31,646 nucleotides of DNA from JACQNR01 sp049515175 (GCA_049515175.1 JBEKUI010000014.1:1-31646); one strand, 5' to 3'. Shown: positions 24,895 to 31,646, numbered from the stretch's first letter. The notes: generated by a model not told the origin, from the sequence alone. Made by a program: numbers and translations.

Positions 24895-25581
24895 TCATCG
24901 CACCAGTTTCTCAGCCAGGTAGAGAGCGTGTGCGTTCCGAACTGCGCAGACAACGAGTTTCAACACTAGGCCCGCAATCGCGATAGTCCCGCCCATGTCG
25001 AACAGTCGAAAGACGCCGATCGCTCCCAAATGGACCCACGGCCCATGCAGAAGGTATACGGTCCCAATGGCCAGAATAATCCGAAGTTCTGTGGGGCCCA
25101 TTCTTAAGAACGAAAGGTGAAACACACTCTGTACATGTGTGGACAGAAACTCCTCGGCAGCTACCATCAGGTAGGCAACGAGCAACCCCAACGACAGAAG
25201 TGGATTCATATAGCCCGAAAGGGCCAAGCCGCCCACGAGGAACGATGTCCCCACCAAATCGAGCACATGGTCGACATAGAAGCCATACCTTGGTCTCTGT
25301 TGATTGCGGACTCTCGCCAAGGTTCCGTCCAGACTGTCTCCAAACCAATTCACCGCTAGAGCGATGACGACGACCCATAATGCCAGCCTGTTCCAGCTCG
25401 CTACCCAGTAGGCTATTCCAGCCATGAGCATCGCGGCAAATCCCAGTAGGGTTAAGTGGTCGGAACTCAACCAGAGCGGGAGACGTTTAGCCATCCACAC
25501 TAAGGCCCTTTTCTCGACCGCAGCCAGGAGGCTTCCGTGCTGTCGGACATGCAAGGGATTGTGGTCGGTCACCATTTTCAC
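24895..25581 (-). CDS. CDP-alcohol phosphatidyltransferase family protein
   Basis: A 228-residue integral membrane enzyme that joins a CDP-linked alcohol or diacylglycerol to a second alcohol with loss of CMP. The catalytic motif is intact: DSLDGTLAR, then G, then DHVLD, giving the spacing D-x2-DG-x2-AR-x9-G-x3-D-x3-D. About six hydrophobic helices surround it. The acceptor alcohol (glycerol phosphate, inositol phosphate or other) cannot be told from the sequence. The start is set at GTG 25581 because AAGGAG lies five bases upstream; ATG 25575 is an alternative. It is followed by the GtrA gene with overlapping or close start, so the two are likely co-expressed in an envelope-lipid or glycan process. 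Confidence 0.88.
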   Translation of the reverse strand: MKMVTDHNPLHVRQHGSLLAAVEKRALVWMAKRLPLWLSSDHLTLLGFAAMLMAGIAYWVASWNRLALWVVVIALAVNWFGDSLDGTLARVRNQQRPRYGFYVDHVLDLVGTSFLVGGLALSGYMNPLLSLGLLVAYLMVAAEEFLSTHVQSVFHLSFLRMGPTELRIILAIGTVYLLHGPWVHLGAIGVFRLFDMGGTIAIAGLVLKLVVCAVRNAHALYLAEKLVR

Positions 25582-25614
25582 CTGCTCTCCTTGGGGACTG
25601 CACGTCACAGCCAC

Positions 25615-26342
25615 TGTGCACTCCAGTCGAACTCAAAACCGCCAGCAGCGAACAATGCCTGCTCATGCGACAGCCTCCGTGCTGCCATGTCGGCCTCGAC
25701 GCACACGGGCATCATGTGAGCATATGGAGCTCCGAGTCGCAGACCGGCCCTAAACGCTTATGGGGGAAGGAGATCGAATGTCGGAGAGCCTGGGAATCAC
25801 GCCATTTGATTGGAGTATTCCGCCGACAGTGAAGATTCTTATGACAGTGTGGTTCGCCAATTTGTCAGTTCGGGCGGCCGCGCTGTTGAGTTGTACAGCA
25901 TTCCTGCCAGGCGGATCCCTTCCGGGTACGCCGCCATCCAGGCACAATTCCCAAGGTGGCACGCGGGCCGCTTCTCCGATAAGCCGACTATGCGGCCACT
26001 GGACAAGATCGGCAAACGAAACGGCGTTTAAGGGGAGTAACGCACCCGCAGCCGCATGGGGCGTTCGGAAAAGGTCTGGGTACGCTTCCGGCAGAAGGCT
26101 ATGAATGATTCGGCACAGCGGGAGTGCAGGAGGTACGCACAGCATACGAGAAGTAATCGGTGAGCATGTGCTGTGCTCAAGTCACAGCCCCACGTTTCCA
26201 ATCCCCCCTGCGCCGCATGAACTTTCCAGACTGACTCGTCCCAGCTCAGCGAGTGTCGGCGTCGTGCCTTTCTCTGGAGGCAACCGCAGGCCTTTCCGCG
26301 GCAGCTTGCGCCGCGGCGGGGGAAAGAGTATTCTCAGCCCTC
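25615..26342. other. Gene-poor region, one possible coding remnant
   Basis: No confident gene is visible over about 730 bases. A plus-strand frame at 25810-26031 (TTG start directly after a stop, no ribosome site) gives 73 residues of natural-looking composition, including AVELYSIPARRIPSGYAAIQ and a WHAGRF segment, and could be a decayed or incomplete gene. I do not recognise the family. Longer overlapping frames on both strands (25750-26145) look like non-coding translation. Confidence 0.3.
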
Positions 26343-27017
26343 GTGCGACGTGACCGCCGAAAAAGCCGCTCCAGCGTCTGCCTTCTCTCTTCTCATCCCC
26401 TTGTGCTGGCCGAGTTCGAGCGCCTGCTCTCGCCTGCCGGCTTCCGGGTTCAGTCGCGGCAACTGGAGCCGGGGCTCGCCCTGAGCGGCAAACGTTTTTC
26501 CTTCCCTCGCGCTCCACTCTATGTGATTGACGCTCATCCCTCGCGACAGGCCGCGGAAGTCGTGGTGGGCTGGGTTGCCAGCCGCGCGCCGAATTCGCGT
26601 CAAGTGGTGGTCGCGCAGAAGTTCACCGAAGCCAATGCCTTTCCGCTGCTGCGCCTGGGTGCGAAAGGCCTGCTCACCTACGCCGAAGCCACGGGCCAAC
26701 TTCCCGCCACTCTGCGAACCGTCTCGGACGGCGGGTTCTGGGTCCCACGCCGGCTGCTCTCCCGGTTTGTGGATTCCGTCCTGAACGTCATTCGCAGCCG
26801 GGGAATGCCCAAAGGTCCCGCGGATCTGAGCCAGCGCGAGCGGGAAGCCCTCGACGCGCTCCTGGAAAACTTCTCGAACAAGGAAATCGCGAGCCGGCTG
26901 CACATCTCGGAGCGAACGGCCAAGTTCCACGTCTCGCACTTGCTGTCCAAGTTCGGTGTGCGGCGGCGCGCAGACTTGATCCTGCTGCACTACCAGAACC
27001 TGTCCACGACCCTTTGA
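26343..27017 (+). CDS. LuxR-type transcriptional regulator with atypical receiver domain
   Basis: A 224-residue NarL/FixJ-like regulator. The C-terminal helix-turn-helix is standard (DLSQREREALDALLENFSNKEIASRLHISERTAKFHVSHLLSKFGV), predicting DNA binding as a dimer. The N-terminal part folds like a response-regulator receiver: VCLLSSHPLVLAEFERLL at strand 1 and YVIDAHP (Asp63) where the phospho-acceptor would be, then LGAKGLLTYAEA. The acidic pair that binds Mg2+ is replaced by Ser16-Ser17, and the Thr/Ser after strand 4 is missing, so phosphorylation is doubtful. No histidine kinase lies nearby. The start is uncertain: GTG 26343 is chosen, but an in-frame GTG at 26253 would add 30 Ala-rich residues. 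Confidence 0.8.
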   Translation: MRRDRRKSRSSVCLLSSHPLVLAEFERLLSPAGFRVQSRQLEPGLALSGKRFSFPRAPLYVIDAHPSRQAAEVVVGWVASRAPNSRQVVVAQKFTEANAFPLLRLGAKGLLTYAEATGQLPATLRTVSDGGFWVPRRLLSRFVDSVLNVIRSRGMPKGPADLSQREREALDALLENFSNKEIASRLHISERTAKFHVSHLLSKFGVRRRADLILLHYQNLSTTL

Positions 27018-27062
27018 ACCGTCCAGCCGGTCGGGGCGCGGAGGGATTCACGGTTCGAAGGG
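27010..27062 (+). terminator. Long hairpin overlapping the stop codon of the LuxR-type gene
   Basis: Bases 27010-27022 pair with 27050-27062 over 13 bp with a single G.T wobble; the stem includes the TGA stop at 27015-27017. The loop is 27 bases and GC-rich. No T-run follows. It probably ends or stabilises the regulator transcript. Confidence 0.45.
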
Positions 27063-27259
27063 ACAGTTCCGGCCCCTGTACCAAAATTGAACCAGCGGCC
27101 AGTTGTTCTCCGGGTAGCCAGAGGTCTAGGTTCATAGGTGAGGCCGAGGCTGCGTTAACCCGGCGGTTTTTCCCCCTCCATATTTGCCGCTGATGGTCAC
27201 TGGCGCCGCAGTCCTCGGCCCAAGATCCTCCTCAACTCATAATGCAGGGAACCGGGCAA

Positions 27260-27331
27260 GTCCCGGCAGGCGGAGCGGAATGGCGGTGGTTTAAAGTCCG
27301 GCCACAAGGCGGTTCGAGCCCGTCCCCGGGC
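27260..27331 (+). pseudogene. tRNA-like sequence, probably a degenerate tRNA
   Basis: A 72-base stretch has a good T arm: GGCGG, TTCGAGC, CCGTC with one G.T pair. The 3' acceptor strand CCCGGGC pairs with 5' GTCCCGG in six of seven positions. T54, T55, C56 and the D-loop GG fall at the correct tRNA numbering. The D and anticodon stems pair poorly, and the downstream bases read GCA rather than a full discriminator plus CCA. The middle TTTAAAG resembles a Leu(UAA) anticodon loop. A CATAAT motif lies 16 bases upstream at 27238. It is more likely a relic than a functional tRNA. Confidence 0.3.
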
Positions 27332-27361
27332 GCATCCCTGGTCTTTCTGATCAAAGAAGCT

Positions 27362-27405
27362 GGTAGCCACGGTAAATCGCTTCTTGATTGACCGTGGGAT
27401 TTTTC
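27362..27405 (+). repeat. REP-like hairpin, copy A, followed by a T-run
   Basis: GGTAGCCACGGT (27362-27373) opens a stem that pairs CCACGGTAAATC with GATTGACCGTGG (11 of 12 bp) around the 7-base loop GCTTCTT, ending at 27397. GATTTTTC follows, so on the plus strand it can work as an intrinsic terminator. The same sequence family recurs at 30154. The surrounding gap between the LuxR-type gene and 27429 otherwise holds only the tRNA-like sequence. Confidence 0.7.
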
Positions 27406-27428
27406 ATTGGTCGAGTCAGCGTGAATCA

Positions 27429-29783
27429 TCATCTCCCGTAAGCCAACGCGGGCGTGACGATGTCTTCCACGGCTTGGGGGTCACCTGTAGCGGGGCCATA
27501 CCACACACTCCCGCCATAGGTCGTGATGTAAATGCGATCGGGGTTTCGTGGATCAGGAATCACCCGGTGGCCCCACTTGAAGTTGAAACCCCGGATGCGG
27601 CTCCAGGTTTCGCCGCGGTCGCTGGAGCGCCAGGCGGAAGACTCAAAGCCGCAGGCGTAAAGAACCCGCGGATCGCGAGGGTCAAGTGTAATGTCGTAAA
27701 CGTGTTGGTCCTGAGAGAGCACATTCCGCCAGGAACCACCGCCGTCGGCGGAAACAAAGATCCCGCCGTCGACTGCGCCCTCCGGCACATTGCGACCCCA
27801 AGCTGCCAGGTAAAGTCGATTCGGATCCTTGGGATCAATGGCGAGACCATTCGGCCCGTTCACGCCTTTGGGCAGCGCGATTTTCTCCCAGTGGTCGGCG
27901 CCGTCGCGCGAGCGGTAAAGCGCGCCATCCTGCGCGTTCCCAAAGCTACCGTCTTCGCTGCGGCGCGCCACGACGAGATACAGGACCCCGTTCTTATCTC
28001 GCGACAGCCGCCATGCAAAAGGCTCGGTCTCAGGCAGGCCCTGGTTGCGGAGTGCCCAGGATTCGCCGCCATCCATAGACTTAAAGACTCCTCTGCCAAA
28101 GCCCGTTACGTAAAGTACTCGCGCGTTCACGGGGCTGTCAGGATCCAGCAGGATGTCCGTGGCGGCGGTGGGAGGCATGCCCTGGTTGGAGGATTTCCAG
28201 GTCTTGCCCCCGTCGTCACTGATGCAAACTCCCCCGTCGTACCGCTCCGGAGACGCGCGCCGCCACATCTTGGGACGCGGCAGGTCGTGCACATAACTCA
28301 TCGCGCCCCACACGCGGCCTTTGACAGCCGGATCGAAAGTGATCCAATAGGTGGTGTTGAGCCATCGGCGTGGCACGCCCTGGGTCGAACTCGTCCAGCT
28401 TTGGCCGCCGTTTTCACTGCGAAACAAACCGATGTCGGTATAGGCAATGAACATGCGGCGCGGATCAAAGGGGTCAAAGAAGATGCCGTAGTTGGTGGTC
28501 ACGTCGAGACCCGTTGTCGTGTAAGTCCGGTCCGGCAGCCGATGGGAGTAGACAGCATCCCAGGTTTTGCCGCCGTCGAGCGTGCGCATGGTGCGGCCAT
28601 CATCCGTCCGATAGCAGATATCAGGATTCTTCGGAGCCACGCCCAGCGAGATACCCGGCTCGCCCCAACCTGTCCCAAAGCGTTCGGAAATCCATGACTC
28701 GTGGACATTGGAGGCCGGCGTCTCCGCTTCTTTCCAGACCAGTTCCCAGGTGGCACCGGCATCTCGAGTTTTGGCAACGCCGTGAAAGACTTCGCCGCCC
28801 AGACGCAAGCCCTCATAGGAGACGTAGGCAACTTCCGAATGATCGAGGCAAGTTCCCACGGATGTGAACTCGGGCAGAGACGCTCCATCGCCCGCGCTGC
28901 GCAGGAAGTTATCATTCGCCGCATTCCAGGTGGCGCCGCCGTCGTGCGAAATGAACATCCTACTGGGGCCGGCTCTTCTTCCCCCCGCAATTGCATAAAC
29001 GGTCAGTTGGCCGTCGCCGGAGAACCCCGCGGAGGCATCGGTGAACTGTGTCACGCCCGCCGGAGTCGGTCCCTGCTGCCACACACCCGCCTTGCGGTTG
29101 CTGACGGAATTCCCTCCCAGGACATACCAAGTGCGATCGGACGCGGGCGAACGTGGATCAATGTAGATCTTCCGCGCGCCGCCAGCGAGGCTCGCAGCGC
29201 GCTGCCAGTGCGCGCCCCAGTCGTCTGAGAGGTAGAGCGCAGGACTACCCGCTTCGACGATCGCCGCGTAAAGCTTCCTGGAGTCTGCCGGGTCTACGGC
29301 TAAAGCCGTCACGACGCCGCTCGGTCCCTGGGCGCTGAGGACGACGGGGCTGGCATGGTCATCGGGCATGATGAGCCGCCTGACCGAGTCGGGAGGCGGG
29401 TAGACCAGGTTCCAGGTGTGGCCACGGTCGGCGCTTCGCCATAGGACGTGCGCTCCGGCGTAAATCATCTTGGAGTCGAGGGGGTCGAACGCAAAAAAGC
29501 GCACAGGGCTGCGGAGATCAAACAAACGCCAGGATGCGCCGCCATTTTCCGAGATGTAGGCGCCCGTCATATCACAAGCCACCAGGACCAGGTTCGTATC
29601 GTGGGGGCTTACGGCGGGATAGAACTGCGCACCCCCGCCCCCTGGACCCAGAATGCGCCAGGCATCGAGACGCGGTGCGGAATAGTCCGGGTCATGCTGC
29701 GCCCGAGGAAACTCTGCTGCAGAAATGAACAGAGAAATGAGGGCCAAAAACAGGATGACTGGCCGGATGAATGCTCTTCTCAT
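27429..29783 (-). CDS. Secreted Asp-box (BNR) beta-propeller protein, GH74/VPS10-like
   Basis: A 784-residue exported protein: signal peptide at residues 1-29 (MRRAFIRPVILFLALISLFI and following), then about twelve Asp-box motifs of the form S-x-D-x-G-x-T-W (ENGGASW, DRGHTW, DGGATW, DAGATW, DGGKTW twice, DGGESW and others). This number and length suggest two seven-bladed beta-propellers, as in GH74 xyloglucanases and VPS10/sortilin-like proteins. The N-terminal CDMTGAY (Asp71) aligns by eye with the GH74 catalytic-base region (TDIGGAY), and YTDIGLFRS recurs midway, but enzymatic activity is unproven. The ATG at 29783 is chosen for the signal peptide and the AGGTGGAA upstream. It is flanked on both sides by REP-like elements. 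Confidence 0.85.
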   Translation of the reverse strand: MRRAFIRPVILFLALISLFISAAEFPRAQHDPDYSAPRLDAWRILGPGGGGAQFYPAVSPHDTNLVLVACDMTGAYISENGGASWRLFDLRSPVRFFAFDPLDSKMIYAGAHVLWRSADRGHTWNLVYPPPDSVRRLIMPDDHASPVVLSAQGPSGVVTALAVDPADSRKLYAAIVEAGSPALYLSDDWGAHWQRAASLAGGARKIYIDPRSPASDRTWYVLGGNSVSNRKAGVWQQGPTPAGVTQFTDASAGFSGDGQLTVYAIAGGRRAGPSRMFISHDGGATWNAANDNFLRSAGDGASLPEFTSVGTCLDHSEVAYVSYEGLRLGGEVFHGVAKTRDAGATWELVWKEAETPASNVHESWISERFGTGWGEPGISLGVAPKNPDICYRTDDGRTMRTLDGGKTWDAVYSHRLPDRTYTTTGLDVTTNYGIFFDPFDPRRMFIAYTDIGLFRSENGGQSWTSSTQGVPRRWLNTTYWITFDPAVKGRVWGAMSYVHDLPRPKMWRRASPERYDGGVCISDDGGKTWKSSNQGMPPTAATDILLDPDSPVNARVLYVTGFGRGVFKSMDGGESWALRNQGLPETEPFAWRLSRDKNGVLYLVVARRSEDGSFGNAQDGALYRSRDGADHWEKIALPKGVNGPNGLAIDPKDPNRLYLAAWGRNVPEGAVDGGIFVSADGGGSWRNVLSQDQHVYDITLDPRDPRVLYACGFESSAWRSSDRGETWSRIRGFNFKWGHRVIPDPRNPDRIYITTYGGSVWYGPATGDPQAVEDIVTPALAYGR

Positions 29784-30153
29784 GGCAGTTCCACCTGATC
29801 GAGAGGGTGATGAATCCGCTGATGTGGGCCGCCGCTGCGGATCCTTCCACTTCGCCCCGCAACGGGAATGGTTCGAGATTCGTTGCTCGGGACTGCGGGC
29901 CGCCCCGAGCATACACCACAATCCGATAACACAAAAATTATGGCTCTAATGATCCAAGCCGGTGCCGGCGTCAATGGGCGATAAGAGCGACTGGATTCAA
30001 GATGGATGGGGAACGAGAAACACCTAAGCCAGTTGAGGTAGCGGCCCGGACTCCGCAGCTATCGCTCCATGGCGTGTTGGACCGATTCTGGGCGTATCGT
30101 CGCTGACTCGGAAATAGCACCCGTACCTTGCGGCTCCTTCTCTGACGTTGGTG
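29784..30153. other. Intergenic region without visible gene
   Basis: Between the start of the Asp-box gene and the REP doublet I see no coding sequence with a credible ribosome site. An AT-rich patch near 29920-29950 probably carries the minus-strand promoter of the Asp-box gene, but no clean -35/-10 pair can be assigned. Confidence 0.5.
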
Positions 30154-30243
30154 GGTAGCCACGGTCAGCGCCTTCCTGACCGTGGGTTCGTGGTCATGGG
30201 GAGAGGCCCACAGTCAATCAGAGTGCGATTGACCGTGGCTACC
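30154..30243. repeat. REP-type doublet with 14-base terminal inverted repeats, copy B
   Basis: The 90-base element starts GGTAGCCACGGTCA and ends with its reverse complement (interrupted only near the inner edge). It holds two hairpins with 7-base loops: a perfect 10-bp stem 30159-30168/30176-30185 (loop CGCCTTC) and an 11 of 12 bp stem 30208-30219/30227-30238 (loop AGAGTGC). It shares sequence with copy A at 27362. The structure matches REP doublets (BIMEs) mobilised by TnpA-REP (RAYT) transposases; no such gene is in the window. Confidence 0.75.
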
Positions 30244-30265
30244 GGCTCCCAGTGGTGGCTCCCGC

Positions 30266-30294
30266 TTGCGAATGACGCGGAGAGCACTCATAAT
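30266..30294 (+). promoter_or_regulatory. Promoter of the 67-residue membrane protein, apparently leaderless
   Basis: TTGCGA (30266-30271) and CATAAT (30289-30294) are 17 bases apart. The expected transcription start, about seven bases after the -10, coincides with the ATG at 30301. Confidence 0.55.
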
Positions 30295-30300
30295 CCCCTC

Positions 30301-30504
30301 ATGAGCCTCAAAAATGCGGCACTTCTGGCATTGATCGGGACATTCCTGCTAACGGTTTTGATGGGGGCAAGTTTCATTTCCACCCTATTGGGGGTTATGC
30401 GTGGCGTGATTGCGGCGATGAAGCTGTTGACATCGGCGGTTGAGGTGTTCGCGAGCGTCACGGTGTTGGTGTTCTTTTACGTCTTCCATCGGGCGCAACC
30501 CTGA
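30301..30504 (+). CDS. Small two-helix membrane protein
   Basis: A 67-residue hydrophobic protein with two membrane helices: ALLALIGTFLLTVLMGASFI and, after a short loop with GVMRGVIAAMKLL, FASVTVLVFFYVF. It ends in HRAQP. No named domain is recognised; function is unknown. Support for its being real comes from a promoter placed exactly for a leaderless mRNA, a hydrophobic pattern unlikely by chance, and the absence of any competing frame. There is no ribosome site, in keeping with leaderless translation. It is convergent with the DedA-like gene. Confidence 0.7.
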   Translation: MSLKNAALLALIGTFLLTVLMGASFISTLLGVMRGVIAAMKLLTSAVEVFASVTVLVFFYVFHRAQP

Positions 30505-30602
30505 CGTTCCAAGAGTGCGACATCAAGCCGCCGCAGCCGAACCGATGACCCACGCTTTTGGTGTCGTGGATTTTTAGGTGGCGTAGTTGCTGAGCAGCGA
30601 AG

Positions 30603-31247
30603 TCAACCTTGCTCTGCACGTAGCCGCCCTTGGACAAACAGCGCCGCGGCGATAAGGAGGGACACAGAGCAGGCAATCAGGAACAACCAGCCCGCGTACT
30701 GAGCGGGATGCCTGAATACCTGCAGGAAGTGGCGGCCGTAGTGTGAGGCAATGGCTGCAATAGCGAAATAGCGTGCGGCTCGGGCAGAGGCGACAACAAT
30801 CAGGAACCTTCCCAGCGGATACTTTAATACCCCTGCCGCGGCAAAGAATGAACTGGTTGGGAAAGGGAATGGGACAAGTGCCGAAACGATCAGAGCGCCG
30901 GTTCCCCATCTCTCGAAGTACTTCAGGATGGCGGCAACCCGGCGCTTACCAAATTTAGTCCCCAAATAGGCTGAACCTGCAGTGCGCGCGATGCGGAAGG
31001 TGAGGTAGGCGCCGATCACCGAGCCCAGCGTGGCGGCCGCCGCGTAGTAGTACCACGGTTCACCGTGACGAGCCGCGAGGATCGCCGTCAGAATGTCCGC
31101 GCCCCCAAACGTTGGCACTGGCGAGCTATCCAGAATCGCAATGAGGAATAGCCCGAACGCACCCAGGTGACGCAAGACCGACGTGTAGCTCCTATGCGCC
31201 CGTACCGGAGGTTGAATCAAGTTCGCCAATGTATCGAGAAATGGCAC
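30603..31247 (-). CDS. DedA/VTT-family membrane protein
   Basis: A 214-residue integral membrane protein of the DedA (VTT, SNARE-associated) family, now thought to move phospholipids or undecaprenyl phosphate across the membrane. Visible family parts are the re-entrant segment near the start (GLFLIAILDSSPVPTFGGADIL), GSVIGAYLTFRIARTAG, and ERWGTGALIVSALVPFPFPTSSFFAAAGVLKYPLGRFL, with basic residues in SARAARYFA. The GTG at 31247 has AAGGGGG four bases upstream and gives the usual length. The frame stays open to 31436, but those 63 residues lack family similarity and membrane segments. Confidence 0.78.
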   Translation of the reverse strand: MPFLDTLANLIQPPVRAHRSYTSVLRHLGAFGLFLIAILDSSPVPTFGGADILTAILAARHGEPWYYYAAAATLGSVIGAYLTFRIARTAGSAYLGTKFGKRRVAAILKYFERWGTGALIVSALVPFPFPTSSFFAAAGVLKYPLGRFLIVVASARAARYFAIAAIASHYGRHFLQVFRHPAQYAGWLFLIACSVSLLIAAALFVQGRLRAEQG

Positions 31248-31521
31248 AACGCCCCCTTCGATACAATAAACCGAACGCGGCCGGTGCACGCATCTAAAAA
31301 GGTAGGCGGGTGGCGCATTCATGTCGTCGTCGGGCATGTGTGCGAACCCGAGTCGGTGAATACCTTCATGCCCCGCCAGCCCCGCTTCTATAGCCCTCAT
31401 CAACTTCATCGTTTTGCCGACCCCAGCCGCACACATCGCAGAAAGCGCGATGAACCTGTCCCGACCTGTCGGGATGCGCCACCCGCGAGGCCACCCGTCG
31501 GCCTAAGAAGAGGGAGGCAAC
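31248..31521. other. Intergenic region upstream of the DedA-like gene
   Basis: No credible gene is seen here. A perfect hairpin, TCCCGAC and GTCGGGA around CT, lies at 31459-31474. An open minus-strand frame over 31248-31436 continues that of the DedA-like gene but looks non-coding. Confidence 0.4.
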
Positions 31522-31552
31522 TTGCCTGATAGATCATCAGTGGCCTTATAAT
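31522..31552 (+). promoter_or_regulatory. Promoter at the right edge
   Basis: TTGCCT (31522-31527) and a perfect TATAAT (31547-31552) are separated by 19 bases, slightly longer than ideal. The predicted start is near 31559, just before a run of hairpins. Confidence 0.55.
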
Positions 31553-31562
31553 GAGACCTTAT

Positions 31563-31646
31563 CCCCACCGCAATCGCGGGGGTGCCTGGTCTTAGGCCGC
31601 CCCATTGAAGGGGGTTTCGCCATCCGAGAGGGTGTAAACTGGGGCC
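31563..31646 (+). ncRNA. Structured RNA leader, cut by the window edge
   Basis: Four consecutive hairpins fit between the promoter and the window end. H1 is 31564-31582, a 7-bp stem with one bulged A and AATC loop. H2 is 31584-31597 (GCCT/AGGC). H3 is 31600-31613 (CCCC/GGGG). H4 is 31621-31634, a 5-bp stem with a GNRA tetraloop, GAGA. Such a packed set just after a transcription start suggests a riboswitch, a protein-binding leader or a small RNA. I could not match it to TPP, cobalamin, SAM, c-di-GMP, fluoride, tmRNA, RNase P or SRP RNA from memory. The downstream gene is outside the window. Confidence 0.35.

Noticed and set aside
27384..28697. 437-residue plus-strand frame antisense to the Asp-box gene
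   Set aside because: No start signal or known motif; the minus strand has a signal peptide and about twelve Asp boxes.
31248..31436. N-terminal extension of the DedA-like protein containing GVGKT
   Set aside because: GVGKT looks like part of a P-loop but stands alone without other ATPase motifs; a GTG with a good ribosome site at 31247 gives the normal family length.
31563..31646. Known riboswitch or housekeeping RNA
   Set aside because: Compared from memory with TPP, cobalamin, SAM, c-di-GMP, fluoride, ZTP, tmRNA, RNase P and SRP RNA consensus; none fits the visible part.

Overview
This GC-rich 31.6 kb window looks like a chromosomal segment from an uncultivated member of the Acidobacteriota. 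The best evidence is a tandem pair of orphan MacB/FtsX-type permeases of about 800 residues with no ATPase gene nearby, the architecture known as acidobacterial duplicated orphan permeases (ADOP). GtrA, MoxR/VWA and BNR-repeat genes of kinds common in that phylum fit this. No plasmid, prophage or CRISPR hallmark is visible.

Layout. Positions 1-1402 (minus): the start of a lipoprotein FKBP-type prolyl isomerase cut by the window edge, and a secreted PIG-L/LmbE deacetylase. Positions 1602-8307: glgC (ADP-glucose synthesis), sppA (membrane peptidase, minus strand), eno (enolase) and an exported TPR protein behind a near-consensus promoter. Positions 8345-15943: a housekeeping block, all on the plus strand: ispE, tRNA-Gln(UUG), prs, rplY/ctc, pth, rpsF, rpsR, rplI, dnaB, alr. 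It covers isoprenoid precursors, PRPP, ribosome parts, peptidyl-tRNA recycling, replicative helicase and D-alanine. The dnaB promoter is preceded by four DnaA-box-like sites spaced in helical phase and appears to give a leaderless mRNA. Positions 16204-21146: the two ADOP permeases.

Positions 21231-25581 (minus): a VWA protein and a MoxR/BchI-like AAA+ ATPase that probably work as a pair, then a coupled GtrA-type membrane protein and a CDP-alcohol phosphatidyltransferase with visibly lower GC. Positions 25615-27428 are gene-poor: a possible coding remnant, a LuxR-type regulator with an atypical receiver, a tRNA-like degenerate sequence and strong hairpins. Positions 27429-31247 hold a large secreted Asp-box (BNR) protein, a REP-type doublet, a 67-residue membrane protein with an apparently leaderless promoter, and a DedA/VTT-family membrane protein. 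The right edge cuts a structured leader of four consecutive hairpins behind a TATAAT promoter.

The most unusual signal is a set of period-7 degenerate tandem repeats at four gene 3' ends (2844-2885, 9246-9358, 18592-18647, 22511-22552). Three begin at or overlap a stop codon. A REP-like family at 27362 and 30154, and the DnaA-box cluster before dnaB, are the next most interesting.
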